This document shows positions 47,361 through 55,014 of a stretch of DNA of 64,000 bases, piece by piece. Source of the DNA: Polynucleobacter sp. 31A-FELB. GTDB lineage: Bacteria > Pseudomonadota > Gammaproteobacteria > Burkholderiales > Burkholderiaceae. Each line of letters opens with the position of its first letter. The first letter of the stretch is position 1. The notes beneath the pieces were generated by a model. It was not told the DNA's origin, did no database searches, and saw only the letters and a list, made by a program, of their open reading frames with translations. Position numbers and translations under genes: made by a program. The stretch lies in NCBI RefSeq assembly GCF_018882405.1, contig NZ_JACVOO010000008.1, positions 27,524-91,523 of the forward strand, in the 5' to 3' direction.

Positions 47361-47376
47361 AGATAAAAAAGGGGGC
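47361..47376 (+). terminator. Left half of the split tex terminator (right half 48829-48840)
   Basis: AGATAAAAAAGGGGGC ends 3 bases (GAA) before the IS. The matching arm GCCCCCTTATCT follows the second GAA and one A at 48829-48840. Removing the IS and one GAA copy restores GGGGGC-GAAA-GCCCCC followed by a T-rich tract, a good intrinsic terminator for tex. In the present state the arms are about 1.45 kb apart and should not work. Confidence 0.85.
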
Positions 47377-47410
47377 GAATGAACTGACCCACAAAAGTTG
47401 GACAGTTTTA

Positions 47411-48223
47411 TTAGGTTAGCACGAGGGATTGAGTTCGGTATTGCACCGGACTTAATCCCTTTAGTTTTTGTTTAATTCGGTCGTGGTTGTAGTAGTGGAT
47501 GTATCTCTTTAGTTCCGTCTTAAATGTTTGAACATCTGCAAACTTCTTTTGGTAGAAGAACTCTGTTTTCATAATCCCAAACCAGTTTTCCATGACGGCG
47601 TTATCTAAGCAGTTGCCTTTTCTAGACATGCTTTGAGTAATGCCTTGTGCCTTTAAGGCTTGTTGGTAAAACCCCATTTGATATTGCCACCCCTGGTCAG
47701 AGTGCAGCATCGGCTTCTCGGTCTGAGTGAGTTGCTTAAAGGCTTTAGTTAGCATGGCACTCACCATGCCGATCTGCGGACGATCGGCAATCTCATAAGA
47801 GATGATCTCCTGGTTATACAGATCCAATATTGGCGAGAGGTAAACCTTCTCGCCTTTAATGTTGAACTCAGTCACATCGGTGACCCACTTTTGATTGGGT
47901 ACTTTAGCTGCAAAGTTGCGCTCTAATAGGTTTGGGGCTGCCTTACCCACAGACCCTTTGTAAGACTGGTAGCGTTTAGGGCGCACCGTTGATTTAAGGC
48001 CGAGGTGCCCCATCAGTTTTTGTACGGTTTTGGGGTTGAGGTAACACTGCTGATTGCTAAGCTCTAAATGGACTCGTCGATAGCCATAACGACCTTTGTG
48101 GCGCTGGTAGATCACTTGGATCTGGGTCTTTGTTGCAAGATGAGGATCGGCCTGCTTGCTTAGCCCTAGCTGGTAGTAATAAACACTTCTCGCCATATTG
48201 GCTACTGCCAATATGGTCTGCAA
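47411..48223 (-). CDS. IS3-family transposase OrfB (DDE integrase core)
   Basis: Catalytic part, 270 residues from a TTG at 48223. HTH_21-like text (THLATKTQIQVIYQRHKGRYGYRRVHLEL) is followed by the rve domain: WVTDVTEF (first Asp), MLHSDQGWQYQ (second Asp) and CLDNAVMENWFGIMKTE (Glu). The frame stays open upstream of 48223 towards the end of orfA, reading EQAQVITELRQQYPLQT. The natural product is therefore probably an OrfAB fusion made by -1 frameshifting near an A-rich stretch at about 48240-48290. Confidence 0.93.
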   Translation of the reverse strand: MQTILAVANMARSVYYYQLGLSKQADPHLATKTQIQVIYQRHKGRYGYRRVHLELSNQQCYLNPKTVQKLMGHLGLKSTVRPKRYQSYKGSVGKAAPNLLERNFAAKVPNQKWVTDVTEFNIKGEKVYLSPILDLYNQEIISYEIADRPQIGMVSAMLTKAFKQLTQTEKPMLHSDQGWQYQMGFYQQALKAQGITQSMSRKGNCLDNAVMENWFGIMKTEFFYQKKFADVQTFKTELKRYIHYYNHDRIKQKLKGLSPVQYRTQSLVLT

Positions 48224-48249
48224 AGGGTATTGCTGCCTTAACTCAGTAA

Positions 48250-48771
48250 TTACTTGGGCTTGTTCTTGTTTGCCAAGTGCTTTTGCTGGGCTAAGGCTTC
48301 GAGCTTTTTTAGGTAGTCAGTCTCCACTCGGCGGTACTCGAGCTCTTGCATGAGCTCTTGCGGAGTCATTTGGGTGACTGGCTTATTGGTGGGGGTAAAT
48401 GGTTTGAAGGGTTTTGACATTGGCGGCCGTCCCTTGGGCTTGGGTTCTAGGGCTGTAATACCACCTTCATTGTAGAGGCGTTGCCAAAGACTAATCGTGC
48501 TGGGGGCTGGCACATTAAACCGGGCTGCGGCTTGATTGATGGAGAGTTGGTCTTGTTGCATAGACTGGAGCACAGACACCTTAAAGGTGTCGGGGTAATG
48601 TGTGTAAGTCTTGGTTAGGCTCTTTTGACCATGAGCTTTATAGGCATGAACCCATCTTTGAATATAGGTGTGTTTAACGCCGTAGCGATCTCCGACTGCT
48701 TTAAAACCACCCTTACCGGAGAGGTAATACTGAATAACTTCTAGTTTGAACTCTTTGCTGTATTTGGACAT
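48250..48771 (-). CDS. IS3-family transposase OrfA (helix-turn-helix)
   Basis: DNA-binding part, 173 residues, with two helix-turn-helix units (VIQYYLSGKGGFKAVGDRYGVKHTYIQRWV and QLSINQAAARFNVPAPSTISLWQRLY) and a C-terminal leucine-zipper-like helix (TPQELMQELEYRRVETDYLKKLEAL), as in IS150-type OrfA. Binds the terminal repeats and joins OrfB by frameshifting. Confidence 0.92.
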   Translation of the reverse strand: MSKYSKEFKLEVIQYYLSGKGGFKAVGDRYGVKHTYIQRWVHAYKAHGQKSLTKTYTHYPDTFKVSVLQSMQQDQLSINQAAARFNVPAPSTISLWQRLYNEGGITALEPKPKGRPPMSKPFKPFTPTNKPVTQMTPQELMQELEYRRVETDYLKKLEALAQQKHLANKNKPK

Positions 48772-48868
48772 GAAGCTGACCCCTTTTAGTTGGATTGGGT
48801 GTCCAACTTTTGTGGGTCAGTTCAGAAAGCCCCCTTATCTTTATTGGCATCCGTCATAAATCTGTAAT

Positions 48869-48892
48869 ATATTTCTATATAATTGGAAATAT
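48869..48892. promoter_or_regulatory. Candidate ArsR operator and promoter
   Basis: ATATTTC (48869-48875) and GAAATAT (48886-48892) form an inverted repeat with 10 bases between them, overlapping the arsR start codon. A TATAAT at 48878-48883 lies inside it, but no good -35 is seen. If used, the transcript would be almost leaderless. Confidence 0.45.
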
Positions 48893-49220
48893 GAAAAATA
48901 CAGATGCGGTTGCAGCATTCTTGGCCTTAGGGCAGGAGTCTCGATTAAATATCTTTCGCCTCATTGTTCAAAAGGGTGATGTTGGTTTAACGCCTACTCA
49001 AATCATTGAAAAGCTGGGCATTCCTAATGCTACCTTGAGCTTTCATTTAAAAGAATTAATGCAGGCCAATTTGCTCTTAGTTGAGCGTCAAAGTCGCAAC
49101 CTCATCTATCGCCCAAACGCGGCTCTAGTCCAAGACCTCAGCAACTTTCTTCTTGATAACTGTTGTGGTGGTAAATCCTGCACCCCTGAAAAAATCACAC
49201 GCAAGACTAAGTCAACATGA
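48891..49220 (+). CDS. arsR: Arsenic-responsive repressor, ArsR family
   Basis: Winged-helix repressor of 109 residues from the ATG at 48891. A longer open frame from 48795 would start within the IS end and is rejected. The wHTH core is TPTQIIEKLGIPNATLSFHLKELMQANLLLVERQSRNLIYRPN. The usual ELCVC site in the recognition helix is absent. Instead three Cys cluster near the C terminus (Cys91, Cys92, Cys97), the layout of the alternative As(III) site known in Acidithiobacillus-type ArsR. It overlaps arsC by 4 bases. Confidence 0.92.
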   Translation: MKNTDAVAAFLALGQESRLNIFRLIVQKGDVGLTPTQIIEKLGIPNATLSFHLKELMQANLLLVERQSRNLIYRPNAALVQDLSNFLLDNCCGGKSCTPEKITRKTKST

Positions 49221-49696
49221 AAACCTACAACATCCTCTTTCTCTGTACGCATAACTCCGCACGTTCTATCTTGGGCGAAGCTTTGGCATCTACTCACCCG
49301 AGTGGCAAGTTTGTAGGTTATTCAGCTGGATCAACTCCAGGTACGAGCGTCAATCCGATTGCTGCAGATATTGCAGTGGAGTTGGGCATGGATCGGACTC
49401 TTCTGAAGTCAAAAAGTTGGGATGTATTTGGCGAGCCCAACGCGCCGAAAATGGATTTCATCATCACGGTTTGTGACAATGCGGCTGGTGAGGTTTGCCC
49501 ATTCTGGCCTGGTCAACCGGCCACTGCGCATTGGGGTTTTCCGGATCCCTCGCAAGTGCAGGGTAGCGATCTTGAGAAGAAGGCTGCCTTCATCGAGGTT
49601 ATGAATGGCCTCAAGAAAAGATTGGATATCTTGGCTGCGATGCCGCTCGACAAATTGGACTCTATGAGTCTTAAAGAGGTGCACACAAAAGCATGA
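49217..49696 (+). CDS. arsC: Arsenate reductase, low-molecular-weight phosphatase type
   Basis: Cytoplasmic reductase of 159 residues that turns As(V) into As(III). The PTP-like loop CTHNSARS places the nucleophile at Cys10. Further cysteines at 86 and 94 ([11 protein letters not shown]) fit the relay pair of thioredoxin-coupled ArsC enzymes, with 8 residues between them instead of the 7 of the classic S. aureus enzyme. Translationally coupled on both sides. Confidence 0.92.
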   Translation: MKTYNILFLCTHNSARSILGEALASTHPSGKFVGYSAGSTPGTSVNPIAADIAVELGMDRTLLKSKSWDVFGEPNAPKMDFIITVCDNAAGEVCPFWPGQPATAHWGFPDPSQVQGSDLEKKAAFIEVMNGLKKRLDILAAMPLDKLDSMSLKEVHTKA

Positions 49697-50736
49697 ACAC
49701 CTTAACTAATAAACTCTCCTTTCTTGATCGCTACCTCACGGTATGGATCTTTGCTGCTATGGCCTTTGGCATTGGACTGGGGCACTTTATGCCCGGCATT
49801 GAGGGGTTTATTAACTCCTTCCAGGTGGGAACAACAAATATCCCAATCGCCATTGGTTTGATCTTAATGATGTACCCACCGTTTGCCAAAGTGCGTTACG
49901 AGGATTTGCCGGATGTCTTTAAGGACAAGCGCATCTTCTTGATCTCATTGCTTATGAATTGGATTATTGCCCCAACATTAATGTTCTTTTTGGCGATTAA
50001 CTTTGTCCCAGATCAACCTGAATATATGGCAGGCTTGATTCTGATTGGTATAGCGCCTTGTATTGCAATGGTGATTGTTTGGAATGATCTTGCAAAAGGC
50101 TCTACTGAATATGCGGCTGGCTTGGTAGCTTTTAACGCAATCTTTCAGGTTCTATTCTTTAGCGTCTACGCTTATTTCTTTCTTACCGTCTTGCCACCTT
50201 ACTTTGGATTGGCTGGATCTAATGTGAGCGTGAGCATGGGGCAGATTGCAGAGAGTGTTTTTATCTACCTTGGTGTGCCTTGTATTGCAGGTATTTTGAC
50301 TCGTGTGGTGATGTTGAAGTTCATCTCCAAAGATCGATATCACGAGCAGTTCGTGCCGCGTATCGGTAAACTTACTTTGATTGCCTTGCTATTCACTATC
50401 GTGGTGATGTTTAGTCTCAAAGGTAATTTGATCCTCACTTTACCTATGGATGTAGTCACCATTGCCGTCCCTCTTCTTATCTTCTTCCTCATCATGTTCT
50501 TGCTGACATTCTTTGTGACAGGCAGAATGGGAATTGACTATAAGCGTTGCTGCACACTCTCGTTTACAGCATCCAGCAATAACTTTGAGCTGGCGATTGC
50601 TGTTGCTATTGCGGTATTTGGAATCAACTCTGGAGCTGCCTTTGCAGCAGTCATAGGCCCCTTAGTAGAGGTGCCCATCATGATTGGCTTGGTAACTGTG
50701 GCGTTGTGGTTTAAGGATCGCTTCTTTTCGGTCTAA
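49693..50736 (+). CDS. acr3: Arsenite efflux permease, ACR3 family
   Basis: Inner-membrane transporter of 347 residues with about ten helices. The ACR3 signature [18 protein letters not shown] contains the conserved Cys needed for arsenite transport, and [21 protein letters not shown] is also typical. It overlaps arsC by 4 bases and completes a minimal arsR-arsC-acr3 operon. Confidence 0.94.
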   Translation: MNTLTNKLSFLDRYLTVWIFAAMAFGIGLGHFMPGIEGFINSFQVGTTNIPIAIGLILMMYPPFAKVRYEDLPDVFKDKRIFLISLLMNWIIAPTLMFFLAINFVPDQPEYMAGLILIGIAPCIAMVIVWNDLAKGSTEYAAGLVAFNAIFQVLFFSVYAYFFLTVLPPYFGLAGSNVSVSMGQIAESVFIYLGVPCIAGILTRVVMLKFISKDRYHEQFVPRIGKLTLIALLFTIVVMFSLKGNLILTLPMDVVTIAVPLLIFFLIMFLLTFFVTGRMGIDYKRCCTLSFTASSNNFELAIAVAIAVFGINSGAAFAAVIGPLVEVPIMIGLVTVALWFKDRFFSV

Positions 50737-50778
50737 ATAACCCTGAGGCTGGCTGGCCCTTGCACAACATGGTTGTTT

Positions 50779-50802
50779 GATGCTAACATATTTGTTAGCA
50801 TC
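50779..50802. promoter_or_regulatory. Palindromic operator of higBA
   Basis: GATGCTAACA-TATT-TGTTAGCATC: perfect 10-bp arms around a 4-base centre, ending 5 bases before the higB ATG. By analogy with HigA systems this is where the antitoxin (alone or with HigB) would bind to repress the operon. Confidence 0.8.
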
Positions 50803-50807
50803 AATGA

Positions 50808-51131
50808 ATGAACTATACCATTAGCTATTACAGTTCCGATGTATTGGAGCAAATATTTAATTTACCCATTTCTTTGCAGGCACGGTACATTGCTTTAACT
50901 CAGCGCATGATTGAATATGGGCCGCATTTGGGGTTGCCGCATACCGATTCATTTGGCGGTGGGTTGTTTGAGTTAAGGCTAAAAGGTGCCGAGGGAATCG
51001 CTAGAGTTTTCTTTTGCACATTGGTGGATCGAGAGATCGTAATGTTGCATAGCTTTATTAAGAAGTCGCAGAAAACTCCTGACCGGGAGTTAAAGCTAGC
51101 CAAGTTGAGAATGAAGGAGTTGAAGTTATGA
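50808..51131 (+). CDS. higB: Type II toxin, HigB/Gp49-like (RelE superfamily)
   Basis: Toxin of 107 residues. Family text: LPISLQARYIALTQRMIEYGPHLGLPHTDSFGGGLFELRLKGAEGIARVFFC and VMLHSFIKKSQKTPDRELKLA. Such proteins cut mRNA on the ribosome. It precedes its antitoxin and overlaps it by 4 bases, the higBA order. No clear Shine-Dalgarno is present before the ATG, which falls just behind the operator. Confidence 0.9.
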   Translation: MNYTISYYSSDVLEQIFNLPISLQARYIALTQRMIEYGPHLGLPHTDSFGGGLFELRLKGAEGIARVFFCTLVDREIVMLHSFIKKSQKTPDRELKLAKLRMKELKL

Positions 51132-51427
51132 AGACAAAGCCATTAAGTCATAAGCAGGCCGTTGCCAAGATGTTAAAAAACTCTGCAGTTAAGACTGAGG
51201 TTGAGAGATTAAATAAAGAAGAGTTTGCTATTCTTGATGAAATTCTTCAGGCTCGTAAAGCTGCAGGCCTATCCCAGGCTGAAGTGGCTCGTAGAATGGG
51301 TACACAAGCTCCCGCTATAGCTAGGCTGGAAAGCTCTTTGGCAACTGGAAAGCATTCCCCAAGTTTAAACACGCTTCGAAAATATGCTGCGGCCTTAGGT
51401 AAGAAAGTTGAATTGCATCTGGTCTAA
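51128..51427 (+). CDS. higA: Type II antitoxin, HigA family (XRE helix-turn-helix)
   Basis: Antitoxin of 99 residues. The C-terminal HTH is ARKAAGLSQAEVARRMGTQAPAIARLESSLATGKHSPSLNTLRKYAAALG. The N-terminal 45 residues probably bind the toxin. Likely represses its operon at 50779-50802. Confidence 0.9.
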   Translation: MKTKPLSHKQAVAKMLKNSAVKTEVERLNKEEFAILDEILQARKAAGLSQAEVARRMGTQAPAIARLESSLATGKHSPSLNTLRKYAAALGKKVELHLV

Positions 51428-51455
51428 GGAATAAACCATTTGCAGCTCTTATTAG

Positions 51456-51692
51456 TTATGCCCTATAAGGCCTAACAAGCGCCTCTAAACCAAAGGCATC
51501 ATTTGTATGCCTCAGCTCATCGATGGATGTTCTGAGCTTCTTAAGCTCTTTGCAAGACAGCTTGCGTAATTTTTTACGGTCCATGCCGTAGGTATCTACT
51601 AAATAGCGAGCTCTAGATAGGCATATCTGTAGGCGAATAAGCCAGTAAATGGCAAAAATTGCTGGCGCGAATATGAAAAGCAAGATACTCAT
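51456..51692 (-). CDS. Small hypothetical membrane-anchored protein
   Basis: Frame of 78 residues with one N-terminal transmembrane segment (ILLFIFAPAIFAIYWLIRLQI) and a basic, helical cytoplasmic part. It lies convergent to higA and downstream of a strong minus-strand terminator, so it needs its own promoter. No clear ribosome site. The composition is protein-like but no family was recognised. Confidence 0.45.
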   Translation of the reverse strand: MSILLFIFAPAIFAIYWLIRLQICLSRARYLVDTYGMDRKKLRKLSCKELKKLRTSIDELRHTNDAFGLEALVRPYRA

Positions 51693-51704
51693 TTAGTAAC
51701 CCAT

Positions 51705-51729
51705 AAAAAAGGCCGTCACACGGACGGCC
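51705..51729 (-). terminator. Intrinsic terminator of uspA
   Basis: On the minus strand GGCCGTC-CGTGT-GACGGCC is followed by six T (51705-51710). It ends the universal stress protein gene 35 bases after its stop. Confidence 0.92.
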
Positions 51730-51763
51730 TATTGAAGTTAATTCGTCGAATTAACCTTAGTGC

Positions 51764-52189
51764 TTATTTGATCAGCAAAACAGGCTGCTTAGCTGCATTG
51801 GCCACTTTTTGAGCAACAGAGCCCATGAGAGCATCAACAATACCGCTTCTACCTTTTGAGCCCATAACGATGAGGTCAAATTTTTCTTTATTGGCTAGGG
51901 CGATGATTTCATTAGCAACGTTACCGCGCTTAATTACCATGCTGTGTTTGACGCCGGCAAGATCAAGCGCCTTCTGGGCTGGCTTGAGCTCTTTTTCGCT
52001 CACTTCGCGAAGGTAGTCATCAACCACACTTTTAGCAACAAATTGTTTCACGTGACCAAGGCCAATATCGTCATGAATGCTGACCAATGTTACAGTGCAT
52101 TTGCTGCGTAAATCTTTGGCTAACTTCCCAACATGCTTGGCTGCGTTGAGTGAAGATTTTGAGCCGTCAACCGGCAATAGTATTTTCAT
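51764..52189 (-). CDS. Universal stress protein, UspA family
   Basis: Cytoplasmic stress protein of 141 residues with the ATP-binding type motif GSKGRSGIVDALMGSVAQKV (G-x2-G-x9-G-S). The N terminus MKILLPVDGSKSSLNAAKHV is typical. Monocistronic with its own terminator. Confidence 0.93.
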   Translation of the reverse strand: MKILLPVDGSKSSLNAAKHVGKLAKDLRSKCTVTLVSIHDDIGLGHVKQFVAKSVVDDYLREVSEKELKPAQKALDLAGVKHSMVIKRGNVANEIIALANKEKFDLIVMGSKGRSGIVDALMGSVAQKVANAAKQPVLLIK

Positions 52190-52307
52190 GTGTCCCTCTA
52201 TTTTTGTAATAAATAAACTGCAACTGCATATGACTAATTTACTACGAAAATCGTCATAAATCCATGAAAAAAGTACTTGATCTGTTGCGCCCCATCTAGA
52301 CTGGTGT

Positions 52308-53081
52308 TTACCTCAGATAGGCGTCATAGAAGGTTTTGATGATGAGGATGGTCACCAAAATAAAGAAGCCTTTACGTATGAAGGCATTGCCATGTTTGAT
52401 GGCGATCTTAGTGCCAATTTGACCGCCTACAAGATTAGCGCTAGCCATCAGTAAGCCGAGCTTCCAATCAAAGTAGCCTAGATAGAAAAAGACGCACAGT
52501 GCACCTAAATTAGAGGCGATATTAAGAAACTTTGCAGGCGCTGCAGATCGCAAGAAATCAAATCCTAATACACGGGTATAGAAGAGTTTATAAAAAGCAC
52601 CCGCTCCTGGGCCTAGGAAGCCGTCATAAAAACCAATGACGCTGGCGCCAGTAGAGGCAATAGCTTTTTGTTTATGGTGATCGTGCTTGGGTGCGTGAAC
52701 CAGGCCGGCACTAGATTTGATATTAAAGATCAATAACGCTATTAATAAAAATGGTAGGGCTCCTCTGAGCCACTCAGTCGGAAGTTGAGTTACAAGATAT
52801 GCGCCCGCAACAGATGCAAAAAAAGCAAAGGCTGAAGAAATAATCACTAGACCCCATGGGCTCTTATTGGCGCGGCTGTACTGAATTGCTGAACCAATCG
52901 TTCCAACGATTGAGCCAAATTTATTGACTGAGAGTAGGGTGGCTGGCGGAAGGCCTGGCAGAACTGCAAATAGGGCTGGAACCTGAATCATGCCGCCCCC
53001 ACCAATGATGGAGTCGACCAATCCCGCAAATAATGCGCAGGCTAGCAATAAGCCAAGGTCGAATGTGGAGAGTTCAAGCAT
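52308..53081 (-). CDS. TauE/SafE family sulfite or organoanion exporter
   Basis: Membrane protein of 257 residues with about eight helices. Two repeated family signatures are present: FAGLVDSIIGGGGMIQVPAL in the first half and GFYDGFLGPGAGAFYKLFYTRVLGFDFLRSAAPAK in the second. The family moves sulfite, sulfoacetate or similar anions. The substrate here is unknown. Monocistronic. Confidence 0.88.
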   Translation of the reverse strand: MLELSTFDLGLLLACALFAGLVDSIIGGGGMIQVPALFAVLPGLPPATLLSVNKFGSIVGTIGSAIQYSRANKSPWGLVIISSAFAFFASVAGAYLVTQLPTEWLRGALPFLLIALLIFNIKSSAGLVHAPKHDHHKQKAIASTGASVIGFYDGFLGPGAGAFYKLFYTRVLGFDFLRSAAPAKFLNIASNLGALCVFFYLGYFDWKLGLLMASANLVGGQIGTKIAIKHGNAFIRKGFFILVTILIIKTFYDAYLR

Positions 53082-53196
53082 GTTGTCTATTAATTTTCTA
53101 GTTCTTTTAGTTGGTGCCGGCCTATTTTAGAGGGGTTTTATTGGGGGTGTATTCAGATTAGTGTTGCAGCTTGATTGATTGGATAATCTAGCTCAT

Positions 53197-54096
53197 ATGA
53201 AAGTCAATTCTGAAGGAGTCTCCTCATCAAGGGTGTATTTGCCTGCCGGGCAGAACCACGCTTGCTTGCTGGATTTCTTTATTTTCAATTTTCCGCATAT
53301 TGATAGAGGCGAGTGGGAAGCTCGTTTTGCAGAAGGCTTGGTAATGACTGTGGATGGAGTTCCCGTCCAGGCTAATGAGGCCTACCTTCCGAATACCCAC
53401 TTGCTATATTTCAGACGCTTGGCACGTGAGCCAGAAATTCCTTTTGAGGAAGTCATCCTGTTTCAGGATGAACATATTCTGGTTGCTGATAAACCCCATT
53501 TTTTACCAGTAACACCAAGCGGTCTTTATCTGCATCAAACTCTACTCAATCGACTAAAGAAAAAAACGGGTATTCAAGAGCTAAGCCCCATTCATCGGAT
53601 TGATCGCGATACTGCAGGCTTAGTTATTTTTTCAGTCAATCCAAAAGAGCGAGCGCAATACCAGAATCTATTTAGAGATCGCGTAGTCAAGAAAGTCTAT
53701 GAAGCTATTGCGCCGCATTCAGAAGAGCTCATCAATAAATTGCCGATGACGTATCAAAGCAGGCTAGAGGAGTCTGAACACTTTCTGCAAATGCAAGAGG
53801 TGGAGGGCGAGGCTAATACTGATACCTTGATTGAGTTGCTGGAAACATCAAAGCCCTGGGCTAGGTACCGCCTTACCCCTGGTAGTGGAAAGAAGCACCA
53901 ATTGCGTTGTCATCTCAATAGCCTGGGAATACCTATTCGGCATGACCAGATCTATCCCATGCTCACGCCATACCAAGAATACGATTTGGACTTTTCTAAG
54001 CCCTTACAGTTGCTGGCTAGGGAAGTTGCTTTTTTAGATCCTGTCACCGGTAATGCACGTCATTTCATTACAAATCAAGAGTTAAGTATTTGTTGA
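53197..54096 (+). CDS. RluA-family pseudouridine synthase
   Basis: Protein of 299 residues from the ATG at 53197. The frame continues upstream to a TTG at 53179 that is less likely. Catalytic motif PIHRIDRDTAGLVIFS with the Asp nucleophile. No N-terminal S4 domain of usual form is obvious, although residues 20-75 may replace it. It resembles the YqcB/TruC-RluA branch of rRNA or tRNA modifying enzymes. The target base is unknown. Confidence 0.85.
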   Translation: MKVNSEGVSSSRVYLPAGQNHACLLDFFIFNFPHIDRGEWEARFAEGLVMTVDGVPVQANEAYLPNTHLLYFRRLAREPEIPFEEVILFQDEHILVADKPHFLPVTPSGLYLHQTLLNRLKKKTGIQELSPIHRIDRDTAGLVIFSVNPKERAQYQNLFRDRVVKKVYEAIAPHSEELINKLPMTYQSRLEESEHFLQMQEVEGEANTDTLIELLETSKPWARYRLTPGSGKKHQLRCHLNSLGIPIRHDQIYPMLTPYQEYDLDFSKPLQLLAREVAFLDPVTGNARHFITNQELSIC

Positions 54097-54187
54097 TTAC
54101 CTCGCTGATAAAAAATTCTACCTATAAGTCGAAGATTTCTATACAGTGGACTAATAATGTAAATCACCATTTCAGAGGAAATTACAA

Positions 54188-54436
54188 ATGAGTAAAGAAG
54201 TTTTAGGACCCGATGGCCTTCCAGGGCACGACTATTTCTTGGATGCAGTTAATCATATTGATGAGGCTGTAGCAAACAATACGATTGCAGCTAGTGCAGC
54301 TAAAGGGCTGGTCTTTAGCTTGGTGGAAACTTTAGGTGCTATGGTGGGTGACCCTGATTTGCCAAGTCACCTCAAGTCTGGCTACATGGGTGCATTAGAT
54401 CTTGCGGTGGAATTAGAGGCTAAGCTAACAAAGTAA
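54188..54436 (+). CDS. Conserved-looking small hypothetical protein
   Basis: Protein of 82 residues, mostly helical and acidic, preceded by a strong AGAGGAAA ribosome site 7 bases before the ATG and followed by a UUCG-loop terminator. No family was recognised. The good translation signal and terminator support a real gene. Confidence 0.7.
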   Translation: MSKEVLGPDGLPGHDYFLDAVNHIDEAVANNTIAASAAKGLVFSLVETLGAMVGDPDLPSHLKSGYMGALDLAVELEAKLTK

Positions 54437-54459
54437 CTTAGTTGCTAAAGTGACATCAG

Positions 54460-54483
54460 TAAGGGCAACTTCGGTTGTCCTTA
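54460..54483 (+). terminator. Hairpin with TTCG tetraloop after the 82-residue gene
   Basis: TAAGGGCAAC / GTTGTCCTTA arms (10 positions, one G-U pair) close a C(TTCG)G tetraloop, an especially stable RNA hairpin. The T-tract after it is short. Confidence 0.6.
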
Positions 54484-54680
54484 TCCATTTAAAATGTCAT
54501 GTAAATCACCCTTATATTGAAGTTTATGAGCAAGCCCCCACAGAAACGTTTAGCAGTAGCCCCCATGATGGATTGGAGCAACACCTCCTTTTAAATCATA
54601 TAAAATATACTTATTTCTATTTTTTATTTAATTTTGGGGCAAAAAAGGGAGCAATTCTCTGATGGCTCATCATTCTCAAA

Positions 54681-54700
54681 TAATTACCTATCGGTAATTA
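54681..54700. promoter_or_regulatory. hipBA operator 1
   Basis: TAATTACC-TATC-GGTAATTA, a perfect palindrome with 8-bp arms. Its core TTACC-TATC-GGTAA is repeated exactly at 54734-54747, 50 bp away centre to centre. Likely HipB site by analogy with E. coli, where HipB binds several spaced palindromes. Confidence 0.75.
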
Positions 54701-54704
54701 TTTC

Positions 54705-54732
54705 TTGCAAATCTCTGAAAATCACTTAAGAT
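54705..54732 (+). promoter_or_regulatory. Candidate hipBA promoter
   Basis: TTGCAA (54705-54710) and TAAGAT (54727-54732) are 16 bp apart, each 4 of 6 matches to consensus. The promoter lies between the two operators, so binding at both would block it. Confidence 0.5.
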
Positions 54733-54733
54733 A

Positions 54734-54747
54734 TTACCTATCGGTAA
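54734..54747. promoter_or_regulatory. hipBA operator 2
   Basis: TTACC-TATC-GGTAA, identical core to operator 1, ending 12 bases before the hipB start and overlapping the expected transcription start. Confidence 0.75.
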
Positions 54748-54759
54748 CTTTTTGGATAG

Positions 54760-55014
54760 ATGATGGCCAATATTAAAAATCAAGCGGATCTCTCTATCAA
54801 GATTGGGTCTGCGAAAGACTTGGGGCTATTCATTCAGCAATTTCGCTCATCCCAGAAAATCACTCAGGCAGATATTTCGGGCCTAGCCAATACAGGCAAT
54901 CGATTCATTGTTGAGCTTGAAAATGGCAAAGAAACAGTCCAACTTAAAAAAGTGCTCGATGTTTTAAATACCCTTGGATTGGAAATGATTATCCAGAGGA
55001 AGGGTGGCAATTGA
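54760..55014 (+). CDS. hipB: Antitoxin/repressor HipB (XRE family)
   Basis: HTH protein of 84 residues (83 if the second ATG at 54763 is used). The DNA-binding unit is LGLFIQQFRSSQKITQADISGLANTGNRFIVELENGKETVQLKKVLDVLNTLGLEM, the form found in HipB proteins. It neutralises HipA and represses the operon at the twin palindromes upstream. It overlaps hipA by 4 bases. Confidence 0.92.
   Translation: MMANIKNQADLSIKIGSAKDLGLFIQQFRSSQKITQADISGLANTGNRFIVELENGKETVQLKKVLDVLNTLGLEMIIQRKGGN

Larger units (their letters stand above)
47380..48824 (-). mobile_element. Complete IS3-family (IS150 group) insertion sequence
   Basis: Element of 1,445 bp bounded by perfect 25-bp terminal inverted repeats (47380-47404 and 48800-48824), each starting TGAACTGACCC and ending GTTGGACA, like IS150. 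A 3-bp target duplication GAA flanks it (47377-47379 and 48825-48827). Two overlapping-frame genes orfA and orfB lie on the minus strand, with orfB in the -1 frame relative to orfA. The element is intact and could be active. It sits inside the former tex terminator loop. Confidence 0.95.
54437..54759. other. Non-coding stretch before hipBA
   Basis: No credible gene. The frame at 54450-54662 has no ribosome site and a non-protein-like composition. The stretch holds the hairpin at 54460-54483, an AT-rich middle, and the two hipBA operators. Confidence 0.7.

Noticed and set aside
48795..48890. N-terminal extension of arsR starting within the IS end
   Set aside because: The extra residues come from the IS inverted repeat and intergenic DNA. 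The ATG at 48891 matches the family start.
54450..54662. Open frame of 70 codons before hipBA
   Set aside because: No ribosome site, non-protein-like composition, and it covers a stable terminator-like hairpin.
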